Origin: Cyanophora paradoxa
Lineage: Eukaryota; Glaucocystophyceae; Cyanophorales; Cyanophoraceae
Assembly: GCA_004431415.1 (NCBI GenBank)
Contig: QPMI01000080.1
Coordinates: 1-64,000 of the forward strand
Length of the DNA stretch: 64,000 nucleotides
Reading direction: 5' to 3'
Under the pieces are notes generated by a model, which saw only the letters and a program-made list of their open reading frames with translations, ran no database searches and was not told the origin of the DNA. The position numbers and the translations under genes are program-made. Below, piece after piece: positions 32,399 to 43,800 of the stretch (position 1 is the stretch's first letter; each line of letters starts with the position of its first letter).

Positions 32399-35300
32399 AT
32401 GACCGAGGCGCTGTTGGACTCGCTCGCGGGCGCCCTGCGCCTGCGGTCGGCCCAGGCGCGGCGGGCGGAGGAGGAAGCCGCGCGCCTGCGCGCCGAGCTC
32501 GATGCGCTCAAGGCAAACGGCGGAGCGGCGGCCGCTGACGCCTCGGAGGCCGCGCTCCACCGGACCGAGGACCGCCTCCACCGCGTCCGCGCCGCGCTCG
32601 CCCAGGCGGTCGCCGACGCCTCGAGGGCGCCGGCGGATGTGCGGCGGCCCGCGACCTCTGCGGAGACCGAGGAGCTCGAGGCGATGCTTGAACGCGAGGT
32701 CGAGCGGCGCGGGTGCGCCGGCGCGGCCTCCCGCCCCGCGCCCCGCGCCATTCGCTCACCCGGAAGCCGCCCGCAGCGAGTACGAGCTGGCGATGATCGT
32801 CCGTGCCACCCGCCGCCTCCCGCGGCGCGCCGCGGGCCCGCCGCGCGCTGACCGCTCAGCGCAGCGCGCCATTTCGGCGCTCGGCGGCGCCGTGGAGGAC
32901 CCGGACAACTTCGACCTCGCCACGGAGCTGCAGAAGCGCGCGGCGAACGCCGGCGGCCTCCGCGCCGCGTCGGTGCCGGCCTCCCATCCTCCCATCCTTC
33001 TCCGGGCGCGTTCCGCGCCTCATTCCGTTCCTCCGGCCGCGCGCAGGGCACGAACGAGGCCGCACGGCTTCGCGCGGAGCTCGCGGAAGCGGAGCGGACG
33101 CGCTCCGACGAGTCGTCGCGGGCGCGGGCGATGGAGCGCGACCTCGGCGAGGCGCGGGCGCGCGTCCGGGCGCTGGAAAGCGAGCTCGCGGTAAGCTCAG
33201 CTCTGCCTCCCTCCAGTCTCGCCCCGCTCAGCTTCCGGCGTTAGGGACTTAAGGCGTCCGGAGCGGGCGCCGCGGCTGCGCCGCGGGCAGGGGACCTCGA
33301 GGCGCTGGAGGGCGTCAACGAGTCGCTGAGGGCCGCCGTGTCCCGGCACCGCGCGGCGGCGGAGGCGGCGGAGGCGGCGGCGGCGGCCGCCCGATCGGAG
33401 GCGGACGCGGCGCGCGCGTCGGCGGCGGAGGCGCGGGCCGCCGCGCGGGCGGCGCTGGCGGAGGCGGCCGAGGAGGCGGTGCGCGCGCCCTGAAATGAAT
33501 CCTAAGAAGCCGCTTTAAATCCGCTTTACACCTTAAGATCTCAAGACGTTAAGATCTTGAGAGAAAGCCGCTAACACCGCTTTCGCAGGCGAGGCGCGCG
33601 GCATCCGCCCGGGCCCTCGGCGACGCGCGCGAGGTAAGCGGGCGCGCTAAGAAGACGCTCACGATCTTAAGAATTCGAATAGCTTATCATAAACACTCAA
33701 ACTAAGAAGAAGAAGCTTTGAATCTTGAAGAAGCTTTAGCACACAGAGCGCCCGGGGCCCCCCGGCCCCCTCGGTCGGATCGGCTCTGATCCGCTCGGAT
33801 CCGATCCGACCCACCGCCTCCTCCCCTCCCCCTGATCCGCTCTGATCTGATCCGATCCAATCCGATCTGGCACCCCCCTTTCCCCCACCGCCCCGACCCC
33901 CTGATATCCCCACCCCCCCGATCTGATCCGATCTGAGCCGATCTGACGCCCCCCTTTCCCCGCCCCAGGCGCAGCTGGCGGACCTGGCGGCGCAGCTCGC
34001 CGCCGTCGACGCCGCCCTCGCCGGCTACGGCCCCGCCGACCGCTCCGTGCGCCCCCGCGCCCCCCAAGAAGCCCAAGAAACCGCTCTAGATTCTAAGATC
34101 TTAAGACGCTTAAGATTTGAAGATTATTAGATTTTAAGGATAGAAGACGTGCTGCAGCCTAAGCGAAGGCGGCTCAGGGGCTTGATCCTAAGTCGCCCAC
34201 GCCTAAGCAGTCTGAGCCTGAGCGCCCTCGCTGAGCCTCGCCTCGCCTCGCCCCTCGCAGGTGGACGCGGCGCTGCGGGTGCGCGCCGCCATCGACGCGG
34301 CGGCCGCCTCCGCCGCCGCCGCCGAGGCCCGCCGCGCCCGCGTGCGTTCGCCCGCCCGTCTCTTGCGCGGCTTCTGCCTTCACCTGTTATCAAGTCCTGC
34401 CTTACTCTTGAGGATCTAGAGCCCTAGAAGAGCTTAAAGCTGTCCTCCAGCTGTCCTCGGGCCCTGCCTCACTCTAGAGGATCTAGCTCGCCTAAAGGAT
34501 CTAGCCCACCGATAGCTAGATAGGATCTAGCTCCTCTTGCGTGGCTACAGCTGCTCTCGACTAGATAGGGACCATGAGAAACGACTTAGGATCTCACGCC
34601 TAAAGACCTCGAGAGATCTAGAGACTCGCCGCGCCCGCGGCGCGTGCCTTTCCCCTCGAGATCCCGGATGACTCCGGCTGTCCTCGTGCCCAGCCCCCTC
34701 ACTCCGCTTCGAATTCGATTTTCGGCGCAGGCGGCGCTCGACTCGGCCTCGTCGGACGCCCAGCGGGCCGCCCTCCTCGCCTCCGAGCACGCCGCCGAGG
34801 TGAGTGAGAAAGCGTTAATCTTCTAGGGCTCTCACAGAACCGTTTAGAGCGTATGAGAACCTTTACTAGAACTCTAGAGAACGTTTTAGAGGCGTGCAAA
34901 GCTCGTTTGACGGGGGCGGCAGCTTCAGCGGCTTCGGGGGCGGGCGGCGGAGGCGGAGGCGGCGCGGGCGCGGGCGGAGGACGAGTCCCGCTCCCTCAGC
35001 GCCTCCCTCGCCGAGGTGCGCCCCGAACTTTTATAAAGGGAACCGCACTTGAAAAGAACTCATAAGAAGAACCGAAAGAACTCTTAAGAAGAACCCTTCT
35101 TCTTCTTCTTCTTCTTAAAGAACACTTGGAAACACTTAAAAAATCGCCCTTCTTCTTCTTGTTGTTGTTCTTCTTCTTCTTAGACCTCGCGCCAGGCCTC
35201 CCGGGAGCGGGCGGCGGCGGCGGCGCAGGCGGCCGCGGCCGCCGCGCGCGCCGCGGAGGCGGCCGCGCTCCGGGAGGAGGTCAGATCATACCTCACCTGA

Positions 35301-38300
35301 GCTCAGACGATCTCAGGTGATTCTAACTTTGCTCAGGCCGCGTCGATGCGGGGAAGGCTGGAGGAGGCACAGGGGCGGGCGGCGGCGGCGGAGGCGGAGG
35401 CGGCCGCGCTGCGCGCCGCTGCAGCCGAGGCGCGCGCGCCCGCGCCCCGCCCGCCAGCCAGCCAACTTGCACCGTGACCTCCAAACAGACCGTGTCGTCG
35501 CGGGCGCTGGGCGGGGCCTCTGAGGAGGAGCTGGGGTCCGCCCTGCGGCGCCTCGCGCAGGCCGAGGCCCGCGCGGCCTCCCTCGCAGAGCAGCTGGTGC
35601 GCGCGACCCGCTCGCTCGCTCGCCGGCTCCATCCTAGTCATGGATAGCCATGGGCAAGCGTGTCACTCTATCCGTCTCACCTGGTCTCACCTTCGCGGCA
35701 GGCTGCGGCGCAGGCGGCGGCCGCGGCGGCGGAGGCGCGCGTGGCGGCGGCGGCTGACGAGGCGGCGGCGCACCGGCGCGAGCGCGACGCGGCGGCGGCC
35801 GCCGCCGAGGCGGCCGCGGTGCCTTCATCTGAGCTTTAGCTTAGCTTCGCGTTTGCTGAGCCGCGGCGGCGGCGCAGCGGGCGGCGGCGGCGCGGGAGGA
35901 GGAGGCCGCCTCGGCGGGTGCCGCGCCCTCCCCTCCCCTCCCTCCCTCGCGGGCCCGTGCCTCAAGCCCGTTCGCCCCGCCCGCCCCGCCCCTGCAGCGC
36001 GGCGGGAGGCGGCGGCCGCGCTCGAGTCGGCCCTCCGCGAGCGGGACGACCTGCAGGCCCGCCCCCGCCCCGCCCCCGCCCCCGCCTCCGCCCTTGATAC
36101 TATCTAGTCGACGGCACACGACGGTCCTCGATAGTACCCATAGTATATAGTATCTAAAGTATCTGGGCGCTCTCCAACTCTGACCTAACCGGCCCTGCCG
36201 CACCGCTCTCTGAGTTACCCGCCCCCGCCCCCTCGTCCACCGCTCTCCAACTCTGACCTGACCGGCCCTGCCGCAGGCGCGCCTGGCGGCGGCCGCGGCG
36301 GCCTCGCGAGATGCCGAGGCGCGCGCGGCGGGCCTGGACGAGTCCCTGCGGGCCCGCGAGGCCGCCCTCGCCTCCGCCCAGCAGGAGGCCGAGGACCTGA
36401 GGGCCCGCCTCGCATCCCTCCAGGTCCCCCGTCCTTCTTTCCTTCTCCTGTCGTGGTCTATCTTATCTTTTCCCGCACCCCAGGACCGCATGCAGGCGGA
36501 TCGGGGCGACTCGGATCCGGCGTCCGCCGCCATCGCCGAGGCGCACGTGCGCGTACCCCCCTCTTCGTTGCCTTGGGGGGTACCCCTCCCGACCCTTTCC
36601 CGCGCTATTTTTAGGCGCTAGGCGACCGGCTCCGGGAGGTGGCAGTGACCGCCGCCCGCACGGCCGAGCAGGTATGCCGTAACCCCACTCGGGCCCTCCT
36701 CTACCTTCTTAAAGCCCTGTACCCCCCATCGCAGCTCGCCGCCCACGCCGAGGAGAACCGGCGGCTCCGTGACGAGCTCGAGCGGCTTGGAGCCGAGGCG
36801 AGGATCCCGTACCCCCCCCTCCCCCGCTCGTTCCCGCCGCACTCATGTACCCCCCAGGGTGGGGCTGATGCCCTCCGGCGGGAGCGCGACGAGATCGCCG
36901 CGCGCGCGGCATCCCTCCAGCGGGTGCCCTACCCCCCTCCCTTCCCCCCCCCCCCCCCCCTTCGGCCAACCACTCCCTCCCCCCCCAAAAAAAACAGGAG
37001 CTCGATGCTTCAAAGGCAGAGGCCGCGGCGCTCTCTGCGCGCCTGTCCGAGCTGGAGGGTACCCGATTTTCTCTTCCTTCTCTTTTTGTTTTAGAATGCT
37101 AAGCGGCCGGGCAGCCGGGGCCGGTGCGGCGTGGGACGCCCGCACCCGCTGCGACGCCCTCGAGGCTCAGCTGAGCGAGGCCCTCTCCAAGGTACCCCCC
37201 CCCCGCATTCCCCCCCCCCTTCCCGCTTCGTTCACATTGCGCAGGCGCGGGCGGCGGCGGCGGCGGCCGAGGCGGCCGAGGCGCGCGCCCGCCGGGCGGA
37301 GGCTGAGCTGTCCTCCCGCGAGGCGCGCGCGCCGTACCCGTACACCCGACATCTCCCCTGTACCCCCGCCAACCCCTTTCGTTTCCCAGGCGGAGGAACG
37401 GTCGCTTCGGGAGCGAACGGGCGCCGCGGAGGCCGAGCTCGCCGTCGTCCGCATCCAGGTACCCCCCTCTTTCGTACCCCACCCCATTTCCCCCTTCAGT
37501 CCTTCCTAACTCCGCTTCTTCCCCCCCCCCCCCCCCCCCCCCCCAACTACAGGCGGAGGCCGGGGACGGACGGGTACGGAGTATGGCCTCAGAGCTCGCG
37601 AGGCTCCAGGAGGCCCTTCGGCAGGTGCGGGGTACCGGGTACCGCGCCGAAAACTTCGTACCCCGTTCCTGACTCCTGACGGCGGGACCGCCGCTTTGCG
37701 ATTCGCAGACGGATTCGGCGATGGGAGCCGGCGGGGCCGGGGGTAGGGGCACCTCAGCCGCGGCCGAGGACGGTGAGACCCTCCGCAAGCTCGAGGAGGC
37801 ACTTACCCAGGTTCGCTCCCCCCCTTCGCTCTGAGCGGTCGAACCCCCCGCTGACCTTTTCCCCCCTCTTCCAGGCCGCGGTGGCGGACCGCCGGCGCGA
37901 GGCGGCGGAGCGCCGCGCCGCGGATCTCTCCGGCGAGGTCCGCGTACCCCCCCCCCCTACTTGCCCGACCCTTAGAACGCGCTTTTAATCCGTACCCATC
38001 CAGGTCGCCGCGCTCGAATCGCAACTGGCGCTCTCCCGGCAGCAGGCCCGGGGCGCCGAGGACCGGGTTCGATCCCCCTCGGTTCCCTTTTATCCTCTCA
38101 GCGTCTTTCAACTCGATCCGCTTCTCTCTCGCCTCAGGCGCGGGCCGCCGAGGCGGCGCTCCGCGATGCCGAGAGCCGCGCCGGCCGCGTGCGCTCCTTC
38201 CCCCCCCCCCTCCCCCTACCCCCCTTCTCACCCCCGGGCAGGGCGGGGAGGGGGCGGAGGCGGCCAGGCGGGAGCGCGACGCCGCCTTCGACGAGCTGCG

Positions 38301-39799
38301 CCGCGCGAAGGTGCGAACGAAGCGTGGGGCCTCCGCCTGGGCCTTCTACCCCCTCTGCCCTGCCCTACCCACGCCATCGTTCTCGGCAGGGGCGGGCGGA
38401 GGGGGCGGAGGCGGAGCTGGCGAGCGCCAAGGTCCGCACCGCCTCTCTGGAGGAAGAGTTGCACAAGTGCGGCCCCTGTGGAACTAAAGAATAACTAACG
38501 GACTAACGGACCAGCTAGCTAACGAACTAACTAGTACTTGTTCCGTATGCCTCTCACTAGAGACGAACTAATCGTCCTGGGATGCTAGAGATGACGAACA
38601 AGAAAAATATCCGGTCGTTTCTTATACTAGCCCGGTAGCTTGCTCTACTTTCTAAGCTGGGGGAACCTTCCAACCGCCCCGCCCCGCCCCGTTCAAGGCC
38701 CGGTTCCAACCTTAGAAAGGCCCTTTGCTCGCCCGCACGCCAGCGCCCCTAACGCCGGGCAGGGCGGCCGGCGGGGCCGGCGGCGGCTCGACGGCAAGCA
38801 CCGCGGAGGTCCAGCGGCTACAGCTCCAAGTCGCCGAGCTCCAGGTACCTCCCCTCCCCGCTCCCCCCCCCCGGTTCGCTTATCCCCCCCCAGGGCAAGC
38901 TGAAGGTCGAGGCTCACCTGAGGGAGGAGGAACGATCGCGGCTCCAGGAGAACGCCCTCCGGTGCGCGCGTACCCCCGCTCTCCGTCCTGTACCCCCCCT
39001 GGCCGGCTGACGTCACGCAGGCTCGCGACCGAGCTGGAGGAGGTAAGGCAGGGCAGGGGCGCCGTACCCGCCCCCGCCCCGGAGAAGGTGGGCCGGGCCC
39101 CGCCTCTTGCGGAACGAGCTTCCCCGTTTAACTTCTAAACTGGAATCCCGCAGCACGCGTCGGCCGCCCACCACGCCCCCGACCCGCACTCTCAGCCCAG
39201 CTCCGCCCGCCAGTGCGTACCCCCCTCCCCAGGCGCTAGGCCGGTACCCCTCCGATCCGCGGGACGCCCGACCGCTTCTTTCTTTTTCTGTCTTTTTTTA
39301 GGATCGGCCAGCTCCCAGCGTCCATTATGGGCCTCGGGCGCGTGGCTTCTTCCACTGCGGCAACGTACCCCCTCTTCATCTTCCCCCCCCTTTCCCCCTC
39401 CCGCCCTGATTTCTGCCTAGCCCTGCCAAGGACGGCCCGCCCCAGCTTCCGGCCAGCGTCATGGGGATCGGCCGCTCCCAGCCTGCCCCTCCCCCCGCCG
39501 AGCCCACCCCTGCCGCTGCGGCCCGGGCGTCCGTCCCCAGTGCCGTACCCCCGGCCCTTCCTGAAACTGACTACCCCCCTTCCCCACCCCTCCCGGACAG
39601 GAGCATGGAGGCTTCGAGCCGCGCGTCGGGGGAGATCGCGAGGTACCCCCCTCCTCCCTCGTCCTCCCCCCCTTCCCCCCTTCCCCCCTCCATTGCTGAT
39701 CGGGCACAGGCCGGGGCAGGCGGCGCCGCCTTCGGCGGACGCTCCCAAGTGGAAGCGGTTCCTAAAGTTCTGAAGCGTCGACGTCTGACTGTAGGCTAG
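32399..39799 (+). CDS. Very long Ala/Glu/Arg coiled-coil protein, probably more than 35 short exons
   Basis: Starts MTEALLDSLAGALRLRSAQARRAEEEAARLRAELD (residues 1-35), a heptad-like coiled coil, and continues in the same style to the end. Recognisable exons include LRAELAEAERTRSDESSRA (33,070), LEALEGVNESLRAAVSRHRA (33,300), AQLADLAAQLAAVDAALAGY (33,970), VDAALRVRAAIDAAAASAAA (34,260), EEELGSALRRLAQAEARAAS (35,525), ARDAEARAAGLDESLRAREA (36,300), LAAHAEENRRLRDELERLGA (36,735), TRCDALEAQLSEALSK (37,145) and LQLQVAELQ (38,820). Exons are 40-150 bp and nearly all are Ala, Glu, Arg, Leu. The last exon ends either at 39773 (WKRFLKF) or 39799, depending on frame. A scaffold, golgin- or basal-body-like filament role would fit, but nothing specific is recognisable. 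Its start lies 167 bp from the divergent F-box/LRR gene. Confidence 0.7.
33640..33968 (+). repeat. Degenerate GATCCGATC(T) repeats in a coiled-coil gene intron
   Basis: Around 33,770-33,950 the intron is almost only variants of CTGATCCGATCTGATC. Neighbouring introns contain AAGATCTTAAG and CTAGATCTAG words. The coding exons around them contain none of these. Confidence 0.7.
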
Positions 39800-40826
39800 C
39801 GCTTGTCGGATGCAGCTTCTAGATTGTCTAGGTCCTAGGCGCGACACCGCACATTGATGTTGGTTCATACGTATAGCTAAATCTAGAAATACGACATGGA
39901 GCCTCGGAGGGTTTAAATTTGGGGCTCGGCGACCGATGCATATGCGACTTATCACGCAAGCGCGAGCGCTGCGAGGGCTAGCGGCCGCGGCGGGGTAGCC
40001 GCGGGCTCGAGGCGCACGCGTCGACGTCGCTGCGGCATGCGCACTGTACATGTGGGAGTGCGCTGACTCTCGCCACTGAGTCGGGCCTGCATGCAGCTGC
40101 CGCGCGCGCAGTACGTGCTGCACGCGTACGTGCACGTGCTGCAGCGCTAGCTGCCTGTGCATGCGCAGCGCGCGCCGGCTGCAGCTGCGGCCCCAGCGCT
40201 ACCGTCGCCGTCGGACCCTAGGCCGCGCGCGGACCGTCAGACGCGTGCCCGGCGCTGCGCATGCCCGCGCGCGAGCTAGTAGGGCCGCGGGCCTCTGTTG
40301 GCGCCGGCTAGAGTAGCGCGCGCATGCGCAGGCCTAGGCTGCCAGGCTGTGCTGTAGGCTGTGCTGTTACACTAGTACTGCTGTAGCGCGCGCGCGCGCG
40401 CGCGATCGCGAGGGCCGTCACGGCGTTGACGACCGAGTCGCGACTCGCGAGTCGCGACTCGGACTCCGGGACCGCCGCCAAGCTCGAGTCACTGGGACTC
40501 ACTGAGTCAGCTGCAGGCTGCAGCCTGCAGAGGCTCTGTGTAAACTTGAACGTGCATGTACCCCGGCCCGGCACTCGCTGCGAGTGACTCGCGCGCACTG
40601 CGTTGCATCTACCTGGCCGTTGGCCGCAGCCGTGCGCTCTGCGGCGTGCTGGCGTTGCCTGGCACAGCCTTGCAGCCGTGCAACCGCCGCGTGACGCCAA
40701 GTGCGGCATAAGCGCGAGGGAAAGTGTTCGAGGACCAGGCGTGCATCTTCTTCTGCTGCAGTATCTGTGGCGGTTCTGGAGCAATAGCAGGAAGAAGCCG
40801 CTGTCATAAACCCGCTAGTCGAAAGG
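39800..40826. other. Intergenic upstream of the phytochrome gene
   Basis: Rich in alternating GC/GCGC (a GC dinucleotide run at 40,388-40,404) and nested palindromes such as GACTCGCGAGTCGCGACTCG near 40,440 and CTGCAGGCTGCAGCCTGCAG near 40,510. No gene is supported. Confidence 0.6.
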
Positions 40827-43800
40827 ATGGCGGGGGCTGGAGGGACGGTGATCAACAGCGCGGGGGAGACGATTCCCCTCTGCGACGATGCTCTCCGCTC
40901 GGAAGAAGTCCTTCACAAGGTTCGCCGCGTCGCCCTCAGCGGATAAGTTTCATCGTGACGCACCTGTCTGAGCTTGCGCACACCGTCCTTGCTTTGCGGT
41001 TGCGCGTACTGATCAAGATCCTTGTCGTTTCAGATTCACTGGGAGCAGTGTGCGCTGATTGCCTTCGATCTGCTCGCTTCGACCCGCGGCCGCGCGTGCC
41101 CCGCTATCCTCCGAGGGTTGCTGACTTCGCCCCTCGCGCAGTGCACCTCATACAAACGATTCAACCTTTCGGCGTGCTCTTCGTTCTAGAGCTAGGAGCT
41201 GACGGGGGCAACCCGGGCAAGGCTGGCCAGCAGCGCCCCGTCGTCGTCCGTCAAGTCAGCGCGAACGTTTCGGACCTTCTCGGCGCAAGTGTCACGCCCG
41301 CGGATGTCATCGGGAAGGATGTATCGGAGCTGTATTCGCGCTTCCTTCCGGCAACGAGCGCGGCCGTGCGGCAGCGAATCGAGGGCCAGAGCAGCGGGCC
41401 GTTCCTGTTCAACCTCGCCGACTCGAACCCGAACGACCCGGGCGGATGGATCGGCAACGTGCATCCGCCCGTCGATGGGTTGCCTGACATCTACATGCTC
41501 GAGGTCCTGCGATCCGAGAACGGCGCCGTCGACTCGCTGGACATTCTTGCGGACAGCCAGCACGCCGTGCAGTGTCTGCAGGACGCGGACAGCGCAGACT
41601 CGCTCTGCCAGGTCCGCGGCGCCGGCTACCGCCGCCGCGCCAACGCGGGAGAACGAACGCTCGCCCGCGCGTAGGTCCTTGTGAAGGAGATCGCCGGCAT
41701 CACGGGCTTCGACCGCGTCATGTGCGCTGCCGCGCGCTGCGATCGCCCCCGTCGCCCCCTCCTCCTCTCGGGCGCTCACGCTCCGCTCCGCGCAGGGTGT
41801 ACAAGTTCGATGCCGAGGTGCGCCCGCGCCCTCTGCCGTCGTTCCTTCGTTCGCTTTCTCCGAGCGCGCTGACCGCGTCGACCCCGCCCGCCTGCCGTCT
41901 CCGCCATCGACGCCACAGGGCCACGTGCGTCTGTCCTCCCGCGCCGCCGCCCGGGCTGGCCAGCCACGGCCGCCGTGGCGTTCGTCGCTGATCCTTCTGT
42001 CCGCCCGCAGGGCCAAGTCATCGCGGAGTCTCTCAAGGGCGACCAGTACGAGCCGTACATGAACCTCAAATAGTGCGCTTCGCTTCACGTCGCCCCTAAA
42101 TTCAGATCGTCCGCGTGGCCGTGGCCGACCCCCCCCGCCCTCCAGCCCCGCGACCGACGTGCCCTTCGTCGCTCGGGCGCTCTACTGCAAGACTAAGTTC
42201 CGCCTTATCCCCGACGTCGGTGAGCGCAAATTCGAGGCGGCGGCGGTGGCGCCCGGCCCTCGCCCGCCCGCCCCCAATCTGACTCTGTCCTCCGCAGAGT
42301 ACCAGCCCGTGCCGCTCGTCTCGGCCCCTGCGCAACATGGGGGTGCGGGCCTCCTTGTCCTTCGCGATCGTTCAGGACGACAAGTGCTGGTGCGAGCAAG
42401 CGAGCCGCGCCGCTCTGTTGTCGCCCGCTGCCGCCGAGCCCGAGCCACGCGCAGGGGCCTCTGCTGCTGCCACCACTACGAGCCCAGGGCCCTCCCCTGC
42501 GCAACATGGGGGTGCGGGCCTCCTTGTCCTTCGCGATCGTTCAGGACGACAAGTGCTGGTGCGAGCAAGCGAGCCGCGCCGCTCTGTTGTCGCCCGCTGC
42601 CGCCGAGCCCGAGCCACGCGCAGGGGCCTCTGCTGCTGCCACCACTACGAGCCCAGGGCCCTCCCCTACCACGTCATGGTGCGCGGGACTGCACCCTGCC
42701 TTCCTTGCCCCGCGCGCGCCCCGGCCGGCTGATCGTCGAGCCTTCCTTCCTTCCTCCCCCCTCCTCGCAGGCGGCCTGCGTCACCCTCGTCTCGATGTTC
42801 CAGGCCTCGATGCAGGCCAAGACGCACAAGCTGCGGCAGGAGTACGAGATGAAGGCGCGCTCGATCCAGGCGCAGATCCTGAACCAGTCCTGCGTCAACC
42901 TGGACTACGTGGACGCCCTCATCAACTGCCCGCCGAGCGTCCTGGACCTCGTCGAGTCCTCGGGCGCCTCGATCGTGGCCGGAGGCGACGTCTACTCGCT
43001 GGGCGTCGCGCCCAGCAAGGACCAGGTGCTGGCCTTCACGCACTGGCTCCGCGACGAGACGGCGTCGGCCCCCGCCGACGAGATCTGGATGTCCACGTGC
43101 CTCGTCCGGGACTACCCCGCCGCCTCGGCCTTTAAGCACGTCGCGTCGGGCGTCCTCGCCGTCGCCATCTCGCGCGAGCAGTCCGAGTTCGTCCTGTGGT
43201 GGCGCAGCGAGGTCTCCAAGGCCGTCCACTGGGCCGGCACGCCCGACAAGTCCTTCGTCGTCTCCAGCAAGGACGTTCTCCACCCCCGCAACTCGTTTGA
43301 GCGCTGGACGGCCCTCGTGACGGACCGCTGCGAGGTTCGGCGGAGATTTGATTTGATCCGGATTCGATCCGGAGGAGAGGATTCGATCCGACTCCCGTTC
43401 CAACTTCGTTCGCAGGTGTGGAGTGACGCGGACATTGCCGCGGCGCGCATCTTCCGCATCACAGTCGGAGACCTGAACGTCCGCATCTCGGCCGAGGTGC
43501 TTCCTACCCTCCCCCGCCCCCCTCCCTCGAAAGCAAAGCAAGACCCGGCACTGACTGACCGCGCACCCGCCCGCCCGCAGCTCAAAGTGCGCGGCGAGAT
43601 CCTCGGAAAGCTGAACGCGGAGCTAGAGGAGTCCAACTCGAAGCTGGCGCGCCCCGTTCTCTTTATTTCTTTCCGGCCCCGCGCCTGCGTTACGGAGCTG
43701 ACGAGCTTGGCCGCGCAGCGCTACGTCGCCTCGGAGCTGACGACCCTCATCCAAACGGTGCCCGTGCCAGTCATCGGCATGAACAAGACCATGAGGATCG

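Noticed and set aside
33640-33968. CRISPR-like array in GATCCGATC repeats
   Set aside because: Units are short and degenerate with no spacers; the region is an intron of a eukaryotic gene.
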